A DNA stretch of 45,858 nucleotides from a bacterium (GTDB lineage Bacteria; Patescibacteriota; Saccharimonadia; Saccharimonadales; Saccharimonadaceae): NCBI GenBank assembly GCA_030429935.1, contig JAUIGH010000002.1:1-45858 (forward strand), written 5' to 3'. A program made the translations under genes and the position numbers. This document shows, piece after piece, positions 1-9,947 of this stretch; the stretch's first letter is position 1, and each line of letters begins with the position of its first letter. The notes beneath the pieces were generated by a model, which saw only the letters and a program-made list of their open reading frames with translations, had not been told where the DNA came from and did no database searches.

Positions 1-1653
1 GACTGGGTGGTGGCGATTGCTGCTGGTAGCGACGAGTTTAGCTGGAGCTTTCTAGGTTGGTTGTTCGGTGGGTTTGTGTTACTGAGCGTGCTCGGCATCG
101 TGGCAACGGATATAGGCGGCTGGTTCGGTGATGTCATGTCGATCAAAGTACGTCGTCAGCTATCGACCAAATACTACCTGCACCTGCTAACGCTGCCGCA
201 AAAATATTACGATAGCGAAGTCACAGGTAAAATCATCAACCGACTCAATCGTGCGGTGACCGACATCACGAACTTTTTCCAGTTCTTTAGTAATAACTTG
301 CTACAGCTATTGTTGACCGTCGGCGTGACGATCATCATCTTGGCGGTGTATAGCTGGCCACTAGCGATTTTATTCACGCTGCTGATACCAGCCAATTTAT
401 ATTTGACGGCAAAAACCAGCGTGAAATGGCAGCGGCTCGAAGGTCAAAAAAACAAACACTTTGATATCGCCAGCGGTCGATTCGCCGAAGTCGTCTCGCA
501 GGTGCGCTTGGTCAAAAGCTTTCGGACAGAGAAGCGCGAGGTTGATAGTTTTGACGGCGAAGTAGAGCAGATGATCGACATCACCAAAGAACAATCGACG
601 CATTGGCACACCATGAACTCACTACGCGGTCTGATATTTGGCGTGGTGTTTGCACTGATATATGGTGTGCTGTTTTATGAGACGGCTCGTGGCGAACTAT
701 CGGTCGGCGATATGGTCATGTTGCTGACGCTGGTGCAGCAAGTGGCGTTTCCGATGCGTAGCTTGAGCTTCTTTGTTGATAACTTTCAAAAAGCCGTTGC
801 CAATAGCCGTGATTACATCAGTGCCATGGACGAACAGCCCGAGCCGCGTTCGAGCCAGGCTCAACTGACTGTGAGTCAGGGTCGGGTGGAGTATCAGGAT
901 GTGCATTTTGCCTACGACGGTGGCGACAAAGTACTCCACGATATCAATTTCGTCATCGAGCCTGGTCAAAAAGTCGCATTGGTCGGTGAATCGGGTGGCG
1001 GCAAATCGACCATCGCCAACCTGCTGATGAGACTGTACGATCCAGACGACGGCCAGGTCAGCATCGATGGCACTGACACCACGACAGTTGACCGCGGCAG
1101 TGTCCGTGCGCAGATTGCGACGGTATTTCAGGACGCCAGCTTGTTTAGCGGTACGATTCGCGAAAACATTGTCTATGCTCGGCCAGATGCTACTGACGTT
1201 GAGATCGAGCGAGCGGCCAAACACGCCAATGCCTGGGACTTTATCAATAAACTACCGAATGGTCTAGACACCGAAATCGGTGAGCGCGGCATCAAACTCA
1301 GCGGTGGTCAAAAACAACGTGTTACGATTGCGCGGGCGATCCTGAAAGACGCACCGATCTTGATCCTCGACGAAGCAACATCGGCGCTGGACAGCAAAGC
1401 AGAGGCGGAAGTGCAGCAAGCACTGGATCATCTGATGCAAGGCCGGTCGACGCTGATCATTGCGCACCGACTGAGCACTATCGCCGGCGTCGACACCATC
1501 GTCACTCTGCGCGATGGTCATGTCGACGAAGTCGGCTCACCCAAAGAATTGGCAAAAACCGATGGTATTTACTCTGAGCTGTTACGTCTACAAATGGGCT
1601 CGACCGACAAAGCCAAGTCCCAGCTGGCGCACTACGACATTGCATCGAGCTAG
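1..1653 (+). CDS. ABC transporter, fused permease/ATPase (MsbA/MdlB-like exporter), 5'-truncated by window edge
   Basis: Frame is open to base 1. TM region followed by Walker A GESGGGKST, signature LSGGQKQR and Walker B ILILDEATSALD. Confidence 0.9.
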   Translation, partial: DWVVAIAAGSDEFSWSFLGWLFGGFVLLSVLGIVATDIGGWFGDVMSIKVRRQLSTKYYLHLLTLPQKYYDSEVTGKIINRLNRAVTDITNFFQFFSNNLLQLLLTVGVTIIILAVYSWPLAILFTLLIPANLYLTAKTSVKWQRLEGQKNKHFDIASGRFAEVVSQVRLVKSFRTEKREVDSFDGEVEQMIDITKEQSTHWHTMNSLRGLIFGVVFALIYGVLFYETARGELSVGDMVMLLTLVQQVAFPMRSLSFFVDNFQKAVANSRDYISAMDEQPEPRSSQAQLTVSQGRVEYQDVHFAYDGGDKVLHDINFVIEPGQKVALVGESGGGKSTIANLLMRLYDPDDGQVSIDGTDTTTVDRGSVRAQIATVFQDASLFSGTIRENIVYARPDATDVEIERAAKHANAWDFINKLPNGLDTEIGERGIKLSGGQKQRVTIARAILKDAPILILDEATSALDSKAEAEVQQALDHLMQGRSTLIIAHRLSTIAGVDTIVTLRDGHVDEVGSPKELAKTDGIYSELLRLQMGSTDKAKSQLAHYDIASS

Positions 1654-1677
1654 CATAACCGCTATCATGTAGATAGT

Positions 1678-2610
1678 ATGAAAAAGCAGACTCGAACTCC
1701 CTGGCGAGCACCGCTGATTGTTTCGTTGATTACTGTCGGGTTATTTGCACTCGGATGGTGGTTAGTCGACGATCTGTATATGCCGGTGCTGCAGCCGAGT
1801 GGCGCGATCGCTGATCAGCAGCTCACGCTTTTGATTTTTACGGTAGTATTATCAGCCGTAGTGGTGCTACCGGTGTTTGTCATGCTAGTGGTGTTTGCGC
1901 TGCGTTACCGCGAAGGCAACACTCGCGCCAAATACACGCCGGAGTGGTCCGAAAACAAATGGTTGGAACTAGTGTGGTGGGGGATTCCGATCGCGATTAT
2001 CGTCGTGCTCAGTGTGGTGACGTACTTGACCAGTCATTCGCTCGATCCGTACCGCGCAATCGAGTCTGACAATCAAACGCTCGAGGTTCAAGTCGTAGCG
2101 CTGCAGTGGAAGTGGTTGTTTATCTATCCGGAGCTTGGAGTCGCGACGGTCAATGATCTGGTGATTCCGGTCGATAGGCCGGTGCATTTTAGTCTCAGCG
2201 CTGATGCACCGATGAGTGCGTTTTGGGTGCCAGCGCTAGGCAGTCAGATATATAGCATGAATTCGATGAGTAGTCAGCTCAATCTGATCGCTGACGAAGC
2301 CGGTACATTTCAGGGCTACAACACCAACATCAACGGTGAGGGGTATGCCGAGATGACCTTTGAGGTTAATGCGGTTCCTGACGAAGAATTCGCGGCCTGG
2401 AGCGAAGAGCGTAGCGAGAGCGGACACGTGCTTGACCGTGCGCACTACGCAGAACTAGCTCAACCGAGCACGATGCCAGATCCGATGTACATGCGGCTAG
2501 CGGACACAGAGTTGTATCAATATATCGTCATGAAAAACATGATGAACCATAGCGCAGACGACAGTGATTCTGCTACCATGGATGCGATGCAACATGGGGG
2601 AGCGCACTAG
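1678..2610 (+). CDS. cyoA: Cytochrome o ubiquinol oxidase subunit II
   Basis: Two N-terminal TMs, then a cupredoxin domain with quinol-oxidase-type FWVPALGSQIYSMNSMSSQL and no CuA cysteines; directly followed by cyoB. Confidence 0.93.
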   Translation: MKKQTRTPWRAPLIVSLITVGLFALGWWLVDDLYMPVLQPSGAIADQQLTLLIFTVVLSAVVVLPVFVMLVVFALRYREGNTRAKYTPEWSENKWLELVWWGIPIAIIVVLSVVTYLTSHSLDPYRAIESDNQTLEVQVVALQWKWLFIYPELGVATVNDLVIPVDRPVHFSLSADAPMSAFWVPALGSQIYSMNSMSSQLNLIADEAGTFQGYNTNINGEGYAEMTFEVNAVPDEEFAAWSEERSESGHVLDRAHYAELAQPSTMPDPMYMRLADTELYQYIVMKNMMNHSADDSDSATMDAMQHGGAH

Positions 2611-4593
2611 ATGGAGTGGCTGATCGGACGACTGAGTCTGGAGTATTTGCCGACTGATCCGGCGACGATTGGTGCTGCCATCGGTATGCCGCTGGGCGCG
2701 CTGGTTGTGGCTGGCTTATTGACGTACTACAAAAAATGGACGTGGCTGTGGAAGAATTGGCTGACTAGTCTCGATGCCAAAAAAATCGGCGTGATGTACA
2801 TCGTCGTGGCGCTGTTGATGCTGATTCGCGGCGTAGCCGATGCCTTCATGGTGCGCTCCCACACCGCGATGGTCGGTGTCGACGGCGAGGGATTGTTCGA
2901 TGCTGATATGTTCCAACAAGTCTTTACGGCGCACGGTACGATCATGATTTTCTTTGTCGCCATGGGATTGATGTTTGGCTTGATAAACGTCGTGTTGCCG
3001 CTGATGATTGGCGCCCGTGATGTAGCCTTTCCGTGGCTGAACTCGGTGAGCTTTTGGCTGTTTTTTGCTGGCATGATTTTGAACAATATCGCCCTAGTGA
3101 TTGGCGGATTTAGCAGCGCTGGTTGGCTGGGCTATCCACCGCTGACTGGCCTGGAGTATAGTCCAGGGCCGGGCGTTGACTATTGGATCTGGAGTTTGCA
3201 AATCGCAGGTGTTGGTAGTCTTTTGTCTGGTATCAACTTCTTTGTGACGATTATCAAAAAGCGCGCGCCGGGCATGACGCTGATGAAGATGCCGATTTTT
3301 TCATGGAGTGTGCTCGTCACGACAGTGTTGATCATCATTTCGTTCCCGCTTCTGACGGCGACGTTGGCGCTGCTATCGCTGGATCGACTGATGGATATGA
3401 ATATCTTTACGTCGTATCTGGGCGGCAATCCGATGCTGTATGTAAATCTGATATGGGCTTGGGGGCATCCGGAAGTCTACATATTGGTATTGCCAGCGTT
3501 TGGTATCTATAGCGAGATCGTGGCGACGTTTGCTCGTAAAAAACTATTTGGTTACGCGACGATGGTGGCTGCATTGGTTGCGATCATGTTCCTGAGTTTC
3601 CTCGTCTGGTTACACCACTTCTTTACGATGGGGGCTGGTGCCAATGTCAACGCGTTCTTTGGCATCATGACGATGGTGATTGCTATACCGACAGGTGTCA
3701 AAATATTCAACTGGCTGTTTACGATGTATCGTGGGCAAATTCGATTCACTAGCCCGTTCATTTGGTTCTTGTGTTTCGTGTTTACCTTTACTATCGGTGG
3801 TGTGACAGGCGTGATGATGGCAGTGCCAGCGCTGGATTACCAGGTGCACAATACGTTATTCCTGGTGGCGCATTTCCATAATACGATTATCGGCGGCGTA
3901 GTATTCGGCTTTATGGCAGGGATCACGTATTGGTTCCCAAAGATATTTGGATTTAGGCTCAACGAACGACTCGGTAAATATGCTGCGTATCTATGGCAGC
4001 TCGGATTTATCGTCGCTTTTGCGCCGCTGTATACACTGGGATTAATGGGCGCGGTCAGGCGACTCGACACCTATGATGATCCGACGTGGACACCGCTATT
4101 TATCGTTAGCGGCATCGGTGTGATGATCATCGGCGCAGGTATCGCACTGCAAGTGCTGCAATTTGTCGTCAGCATCTGGCAGCGCAAGCAAAATCTCGAC
4201 ACGACCGGTGATCCGTGGGACGGTCGTACGCTCGAGTGGAGCGTGCCGAGCCCAGCGCCAGAGTACAATTTCGCGATTACGCCGACGGTATCGCGTCGTG
4301 ACGAATGGTGGTATGCCAAACAAGAAACTATCAGGCGGCCGCACAAATCAGAATATGTTGATATCCACTTGCCTCAGAACAACTCGATGGGATTGTATAT
4401 CGGCCTGGCATCACTCGTCGCTGGGTTTGCTATCGTCTGGCATATGTGGTGGCTGGTCATACTCTGTGTCGTGGCGATCATAGCGATGGTGATTATGCGT
4501 ACGATGGACGACAATACTGAGTTTACGATTACTGGCGAGGAGCTGTTTGAGCTGGACAGTAAACGATTTACCGCAGGAAAGGCCAAAGCATGA
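2611..4593 (+). CDS. cyoB: Cytochrome o ubiquinol oxidase subunit I
   Basis: HPEVYILVLPAFGIYSEI, WLHHFFTMG, VAHFHNTIIGG and IGARDVAFPWLN motifs of heme-copper oxidases. Confidence 0.97.
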   Translation: MEWLIGRLSLEYLPTDPATIGAAIGMPLGALVVAGLLTYYKKWTWLWKNWLTSLDAKKIGVMYIVVALLMLIRGVADAFMVRSHTAMVGVDGEGLFDADMFQQVFTAHGTIMIFFVAMGLMFGLINVVLPLMIGARDVAFPWLNSVSFWLFFAGMILNNIALVIGGFSSAGWLGYPPLTGLEYSPGPGVDYWIWSLQIAGVGSLLSGINFFVTIIKKRAPGMTLMKMPIFSWSVLVTTVLIIISFPLLTATLALLSLDRLMDMNIFTSYLGGNPMLYVNLIWAWGHPEVYILVLPAFGIYSEIVATFARKKLFGYATMVAALVAIMFLSFLVWLHHFFTMGAGANVNAFFGIMTMVIAIPTGVKIFNWLFTMYRGQIRFTSPFIWFLCFVFTFTIGGVTGVMMAVPALDYQVHNTLFLVAHFHNTIIGGVVFGFMAGITYWFPKIFGFRLNERLGKYAAYLWQLGFIVAFAPLYTLGLMGAVRRLDTYDDPTWTPLFIVSGIGVMIIGAGIALQVLQFVVSIWQRKQNLDTTGDPWDGRTLEWSVPSPAPEYNFAITPTVSRRDEWWYAKQETIRRPHKSEYVDIHLPQNNSMGLYIGLASLVAGFAIVWHMWWLVILCVVAIIAMVIMRTMDDNTEFTITGEELFELDSKRFTAGKAKA

Positions 4594-5171
4594 GTGCGCA
4601 CGTGATGGGTGAACGGGAATCGACAGCACGATTCGGCTTTTGGCTATACCTGTTGAGCGATGTGATGATATTTGGCGCTTTGTTCGCGACATTTATGATA
4701 TTGCGCGGCGGTACGGCCGGTGGGCCGACAGACGCCGACATCATCGAGCCATTTCCGGTGCTATTGCAGACACTGGCGCTGCTGGCGAGTAGCTTCACAG
4801 TTGCTGTCGCCGTACTAGCGGCGCGGGCAGGCAAGTTGCAGACCATGAAACTGTACCTGTGGGCGACATTCCTGCTTGGTGCAACATTCTTGGGACTAGA
4901 ACTTGCGGAGTTTATCAATCTAGTAGGCGAGGGGCATAGCTGGCGTGAAAGTGCATTTCTATCGAGTTTCTTTGCACTGGTCGGCACACACGGACTACAT
5001 ATCACGATCGGTCTATTGTGGCTGGTGGTGTGGCTAGCGTACTACCAAAAACGCGGCATGAATGACGGCATGCAACGACGCCTCGGACTGTTTGCATTGT
5101 TCTGGCATTTCCTCGACATCATCTGGATCTGGCTGTTTACCATAGTCTATATGTTTGGAGTTGGTGTATGA
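4590..5171 (+). CDS. cyoC: Cytochrome o ubiquinol oxidase subunit III
   Basis: ATGA overlap with cyoB; FGFWLYLLSDVMIFGALFATFMILRGGTAGGPT; five-TM pattern. Confidence 0.95.
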   Translation: MSAHVMGERESTARFGFWLYLLSDVMIFGALFATFMILRGGTAGGPTDADIIEPFPVLLQTLALLASSFTVAVAVLAARAGKLQTMKLYLWATFLLGATFLGLELAEFINLVGEGHSWRESAFLSSFFALVGTHGLHITIGLLWLVVWLAYYQKRGMNDGMQRRLGLFALFWHFLDIIWIWLFTIVYMFGVGV

Positions 5172-5530
5172 GTGAGTCGGCTTACAAAAAAGCCCTGTAT
5201 CGGTATTGCGGTGGCTTTATCGCTGCCTTGGTACTGGTGTACGCGATGTACTTTACGACGGTCAATGGTTGGCTGAGTGGTGCGCCGCTGGCAGCGCTGT
5301 TGCTGGGGTTGGCTCTGGTGCAATTTGGAGTGCAGATGGTCGTGTTTTTGCACGTTTTTGACGAGGCCAAGCCGCGCTGGACACTGTGGAGTATCATCTA
5401 CAGCTTTGTGATGTTGCTGATCATCGTCCTGGCTAGCCTGTGGATCATGGCGAATCTCAACTACAACATGCATATGACACCAGAGCAGATGGAACAGTAC
5501 ATGCTCGAGCAAAATAAAAAAGGTTTTTAG
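5168..5530 (+). CDS. cyoD: Cytochrome o ubiquinol oxidase subunit IV
   Basis: ATGA overlap with cyoC; three TMs; QFGVQMVVFLHVFDEAKPRW resembles CyoD. Confidence 0.9.
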   Translation: MSESAYKKALYRYCGGFIAALVLVYAMYFTTVNGWLSGAPLAALLLGLALVQFGVQMVVFLHVFDEAKPRWTLWSIIYSFVMLLIIVLASLWIMANLNYNMHMTPEQMEQYMLEQNKKGF

Positions 5531-5542
5531 TTCAAAACTGGC

Positions 5543-6403
5543 ATGGTCGGTATTCGAGCACTGTACCTGCTGGCCAAACCTGGCATTGTGTATGGAAATG
5601 CCTGGCACACGATCGGCGGCGTGCTACTGGCGGCATCTACGGCCTGGTCACTATCTGCTGCGATTGGTGTGATGATAGGTGTAGTTTCGATCGTGGCATC
5701 AGCCTGCGTCATCAATAATCTCATCGATCAACCATACGATGCCAAGATGCAGCGCACCAAACGCCGGCCGAGTGTGACGGGACAGGTACTAACTAGCGTC
5801 GCGGTACTGTATGCGATCATTCTGGCGCTGATTGGTTTCGTGGCATTATGGCTTTTGACAAACCCACTGACGATACTACTGGGATCGATTGCCTACGTCA
5901 GCTACACCGTTGTATACACATATAGTAAACGATTTACCCTACACAGCACGTTGATCGGTACGGTACCTGGCGCACTACCGGCTATGGCTGGCTACACGGC
6001 ACTCGTCGGTCAACTGGACGCGACAGCCTGGCTGATTGGCCTCGTGATTGCCTGCTGGCAGTTGCCGCATTTTTATGCCATCAGCGTGTCTCGTGCCAAA
6101 GAGTATGCTGCGGCAGGATTTCCGGTGCTGTCGACGAGGCATTCACCTGTCGTGGTTAAGCGGTGGATTGTAGCGACGCTCGGGTTATTTTTTGTCGTTG
6201 TTAGCATATTCGCCTTCACGCAACTCGCTCTACTGGCTGGGATCATATATGTCGTGCTGGCTGGTGGTTGGTTGATGCGCAGTGCGCTAGCAACGGGCCG
6301 TGATGCCGCCTGGGCGCGCCGGGTATTTGGCGATTCGATGTACGTCAGTCTCGGATTTGTGGCTGTTGCGGCGCTCGATTTGGTACAGCGTAGCCTGATG
6401 TAG
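5543..6403 (+). CDS. cyoE: Protoheme IX farnesyltransferase (heme O synthase)
   Basis: UbiA-type motifs NNLIDQPYDAKMQRTKRRP and YTYSKRFTLHSTLIGTVPGALPAMAGY; operon position after cyoD. Confidence 0.93.
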   Translation: MVGIRALYLLAKPGIVYGNAWHTIGGVLLAASTAWSLSAAIGVMIGVVSIVASACVINNLIDQPYDAKMQRTKRRPSVTGQVLTSVAVLYAIILALIGFVALWLLTNPLTILLGSIAYVSYTVVYTYSKRFTLHSTLIGTVPGALPAMAGYTALVGQLDATAWLIGLVIACWQLPHFYAISVSRAKEYAAAGFPVLSTRHSPVVVKRWIVATLGLFFVVVSIFAFTQLALLAGIIYVVLAGGWLMRSALATGRDAAWARRVFGDSMYVSLGFVAVAALDLVQRSLM

Positions 6404-6445
6404 TATGCTGTTGGCAGATACTTAGCATAAACAGAAACGAGCGAC

Positions 6446-7654
6446 ATGAACTACACCATCATCGGCGGCGGGTTTGCAGGCGTGAAAACAGCCTTGGAGC
6501 TCGCCAAGGATCCCAAGAATGCTATCCAGCTGATCAGTGATACCGATACGTTCCAGTATTATCCGACGCTGTATAGTTCGGCGACCGGCAGAAGCCATCT
6601 TGAATCATGGGTGCCGCTGGGTGAGATATTTGCTGAGCACGATAACATCCATGTATCGATCGACCGTATTATTGGTATAGACGCTGAGCACAAAGAAGTC
6701 GTCGGTGCGACTGAAGCACGCTACAGCTACAAAACGCTCGTTATCGCCGTCGGGTCAGTCACGACGTACTTTGGTATCCCGGGCATGGATCAATATTCGT
6801 ACGGCATCAAATCATACGATGAGATTCGCCGTCTGAAAGAACGGATCTACGCCGATCTATCGGGTCAGAAGAAACTCGACAAAAACTACGTCGTCATTGG
6901 TGGTGGACCGACCGGGGTCGAGCTAGCTGGTGCGCTCGGCGCTTATCTGGAAAAATTGAGCGAGTATCATGACGTCAAACGCCCGCACGTTAACGTGCGT
7001 CTGATCGAAGCAGCACCGCGACTATTGCCGCGCTCGCACGAAAAATTGTCAGCTCGGGTGCAGAAGCGATTGGCACGTCTGGGTGTCGAAGTTCAAACCG
7101 ACACCATGGTCGAAAAAGCCACCGCTGAATCGGTCATCGCGGGCGGTCGCCCGATCGCCAGTCATACGGTGATTTGGACATCTGGCGTGGCCAATAATCC
7201 ACTGTTTGCCGCCCATCCGGATATTTTTCGACTGAATCCACGTGGCAAAGTTGTCGTCGATAATCACTTGCGTGCGCACAAAAACATCTATGTATTGGGT
7301 GACAACGCTGATACGCCGTTTAGTGGCTTGGCGCAGGTGGCACTGCATGATGCCAAATTCTTTGCCAGTAATATGAAGCGCAAAAAACAGCGTAAACCAC
7401 TGAAAAGCTACGCGATTTCGAGTCCGCCGACCGTCGTACCAGTTGGTGATCGCTGGGCGGCGTTCGAGTGGGGTTGGCTACGGTTTTATGGCTGGCCAGC
7501 AGCACTACTGCGACGCTGCGCGGACTTTATTGGCTATAGCGATATCTTGCCGTTTGGCCAAGCGCTCCGGCCGTGGCATGCCTCGACGATCGAAGAGCGT
7601 GATTATTTCACACCGACGCCAAAATCACATCGAAAATCTGGCTCCAAACGCTAG
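6446..7654 (+). CDS. ndh: Type II NADH dehydrogenase-like FAD/NAD(P) oxidoreductase
   Basis: N-terminal GGGFAGVKTALELA, second GGGPTGVELAGALG and YVLGDNADTPFSGLAQVALHDAKF motifs. Confidence 0.85.
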   Translation: MNYTIIGGGFAGVKTALELAKDPKNAIQLISDTDTFQYYPTLYSSATGRSHLESWVPLGEIFAEHDNIHVSIDRIIGIDAEHKEVVGATEARYSYKTLVIAVGSVTTYFGIPGMDQYSYGIKSYDEIRRLKERIYADLSGQKKLDKNYVVIGGGPTGVELAGALGAYLEKLSEYHDVKRPHVNVRLIEAAPRLLPRSHEKLSARVQKRLARLGVEVQTDTMVEKATAESVIAGGRPIASHTVIWTSGVANNPLFAAHPDIFRLNPRGKVVVDNHLRAHKNIYVLGDNADTPFSGLAQVALHDAKFFASNMKRKKQRKPLKSYAISSPPTVVPVGDRWAAFEWGWLRFYGWPAALLRRCADFIGYSDILPFGQALRPWHASTIEERDYFTPTPKSHRKSGSKR

Positions 7655-7707
7655 GGATAGCGCCTGATACCTGCTATACTACACTGTAGATTAACGAGAG
7701 AGGGAAC

Positions 7708-8280
7708 ATGGCAACACCAACACATCAACGTGTGATTATTATCATCTTGGCTGTCGTAATGCTGATCGGTACGATTGGTTCGTTTGCGGTCTTGGTATTG
7801 GCGAATGAAAACCAGGACATCGATCAACAGCGCGCCGAAGAACAGTATCAGCAGCAGATCGAAGACTTTCAAAAACAACAAGCCGAAGAACGCAAAAATA
7901 ACCGACCGCTCGACGGCTACAGTGCTGAGGCCTTTGACGCAGATAGCGTCGAGGAACTGTCGGTCGAAGTGCTCAAAGAGGGCGACGGTGCGACGATCTC
8001 GAGCGATTCGACCATCAAAGCAAACTATTTCGGCTGGCAAGCTGATGGCACGATATTTGACAGTACCAAGAAAGTCGATAGTGACGCAGAGCCGATCGAG
8101 TTTTCACTAGCACAAGTCATCGAAGGTTGGACAAACGGGCTCGATGAGCAGCGCGTAGGCAGCATCGTGCGATTGACGATCCCGGCCGATCAGGCCTATG
8201 GCAACGAAGACACTGGATTTGGTCAACCGACTGGTCCGCTCAAATTTATCGTTGAAATTACAGAATTGGTGACGGAGTAA
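7708..8280 (+). CDS. Membrane-anchored FKBP-type peptidyl-prolyl isomerase
   Basis: N-terminal TM, then FKBP-like segment GTIFDSTKKVD...VIEGWTNGLDEQRVGSIVRLTIPADQAYG; SD GAGAGAGGG before ATG. Confidence 0.8.
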   Translation: MATPTHQRVIIIILAVVMLIGTIGSFAVLVLANENQDIDQQRAEEQYQQQIEDFQKQQAEERKNNRPLDGYSAEAFDADSVEELSVEVLKEGDGATISSDSTIKANYFGWQADGTIFDSTKKVDSDAEPIEFSLAQVIEGWTNGLDEQRVGSIVRLTIPADQAYGNEDTGFGQPTGPLKFIVEITELVTE

Positions 8281-8282
8281 GT

Positions 8283-9233
8283 ATGTCGGATATCACAGAT
8301 ACAATCATGATTGGTGCCGGGCCGAGTGCACTGGCGGCAGCAGTCTACACGACCCGTGAAGATATCGGTACGGTATTGTATGAAAAAGGCGTCGTCGGTG
8401 GCCTCGCTGCTATCACCGATCAAGTCGACAACTATCCTGGCTTTCCAGATGGCGTCGAAGGTATGAAATTGGCCGAGCAGTTAGAGGCGCAGGCTAAACG
8501 ATTCGGCGCTGACATCCAGTACGGCGATGTCTCAGCCATCACGCGCGACGACGACGTTCTGACCGTGACTGTCGACGGCAAACCCGTACAGGCCAAGACC
8601 GTCTTGATTGCCACTGGCAGCGACTACAACAAAATCAACGTGCCGGGTGAAGCCGAGTACTACGGACGCGGCGTGCACTATTGTGCGACCTGTGACGGTG
8701 CGTTTTATCGTGAAAAAAAACTGGCCGTCGTCGGCGGCGGTAATTCGGGTGTCCAGGAAACGATATTTCTGACACGCTTTGCCAGTCACATCGACTTACT
8801 AGTGCGCAGCACTATCAAAGCTAGCGAAGTCTTGCAGCAAGAACTACAGCAATACATCGACAGCGGTCAAGTCACCGTGCATTTGGACACCACCGTCCGA
8901 GAAATCCAGGCGACCGATGGCAAAGTTGATCGCGTGCTGCTCGATAGCAATGGCGAAGCAAACGAGCTCGACGTCGATGGCGTCTTTGTATTTGTCGGAC
9001 TCAAGCCAAACACGCAAATCCTCGACGGCAGCGGTGTCGAACTCGACTCGATGGGCCTCATCAAAACCGACAACAAGCTGATGACCAACATCGAAGGCGT
9101 GTTCGCCAGCGGAGATGTCCGCAGCGGTGCAACCATGCAGATCGCCAGTGCCGTCGGCGAAGGCGCGACTGCCGCACTGAGCATCCGCGAGTATCTCGAC
9201 GAACATAAGCGATCGAGCGCACAACCTGCCTGA
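8283..9233 (+). CDS. trxB: Thioredoxin reductase family protein
   Basis: IGAGPSALAAAVYTTRE, CATCDGAFYREKKLAVVGGGNSGVQE (CxxC) and VFASGDVRSGATMQIASAVGEGATAA. Confidence 0.92.
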   Translation: MSDITDTIMIGAGPSALAAAVYTTREDIGTVLYEKGVVGGLAAITDQVDNYPGFPDGVEGMKLAEQLEAQAKRFGADIQYGDVSAITRDDDVLTVTVDGKPVQAKTVLIATGSDYNKINVPGEAEYYGRGVHYCATCDGAFYREKKLAVVGGGNSGVQETIFLTRFASHIDLLVRSTIKASEVLQQELQQYIDSGQVTVHLDTTVREIQATDGKVDRVLLDSNGEANELDVDGVFVFVGLKPNTQILDGSGVELDSMGLIKTDNKLMTNIEGVFASGDVRSGATMQIASAVGEGATAALSIREYLDEHKRSSAQPA

Positions 9234-9244
9234 GAGTAGTAGTA

Positions 9245-9934
9245 TCAATCAGCTAGCGACGCTATGATGCGGTCTGGGTAGCTGGTGACGACGCCGTCGT
9301 AGCCGTGATCGCGTAACAGCGCGGCGGCTTGTGGGCGATTGACGGTATAGCAAAAGGTAAATATCTCGGCTTTTTTCGCAATTTGATGCGCTAGTTGATT
9401 GGTGTGCAACCGATGAAAACCGACAGCCGTCAGGTTGAGCGCCCGATGGTAGGCGATATAGGCAAACGGGTTGTTGTCGTGCAACAACGCCAGCGGCGCT
9501 TGGTTGCTGATTTTTCGTACAGCAAACAGATCGCCGGCCTTGTACGACGCCAGGATGACATTATCCCAGTGTTTTTGTGTATTGCCACACCGATCGGCCA
9601 GTAGTTTGGCGACTGCTTCGGCGCTGCCACGACTGCGCAGTTCGATCAGCAATAACACTTTGCCGAAATATTTGTCTAAGACTGTTTCGAGCGATGGAAT
9701 CGGCTGATCGCCGGTCAGTTTTGCTAATTCAGCGTCACGCAACTGCGTTAGCGATGTGTCGATGCTGTGCGTGCGTTTTAGGCTAGGGTCATGATGGAGC
9801 ACTGGCGTGCCGTCCCGCGTCAGGCGAACGTCGATGTGCAAGATGTCGCAGCCAGCCTGTCGTCCAGCTTGCAGGGCTTGCAGCGTGTTTTCATCGGCCA
9901 ATCCAGCCGCCCCGCGTTTTCCGATCACTAACAT
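9245..9934 (-). CDS. Glycerophosphodiester phosphodiesterase family protein (start trimmed from ORF track)
   Basis: MLVIGKRGAAGLADENT..HIDVRLTRDGTPVLHHDPSLKRT: GDPD catalytic signature. Confidence 0.85.
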   Translation of the reverse strand: MLVIGKRGAAGLADENTLQALQAGRQAGCDILHIDVRLTRDGTPVLHHDPSLKRTHSIDTSLTQLRDAELAKLTGDQPIPSLETVLDKYFGKVLLLIELRSRGSAEAVAKLLADRCGNTQKHWDNVILASYKAGDLFAVRKISNQAPLALLHDNNPFAYIAYHRALNLTAVGFHRLHTNQLAHQIAKKAEIFTFCYTVNRPQAAALLRDHGYDGVVTSYPDRIIASLAD

Positions 9935-9947
9935 GAGGTGTATTGTC

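Noticed and set aside
697-1224. 175-aa minus-strand ORF inside the ABC exporter (and many other antisense ORFs inside cyo, gap, trxB, pepN and dnaE)
   Set aside because: They lie opposite strongly supported coding genes, lack recognisable domains and promoters, and are expected by-products of the sense codon composition.
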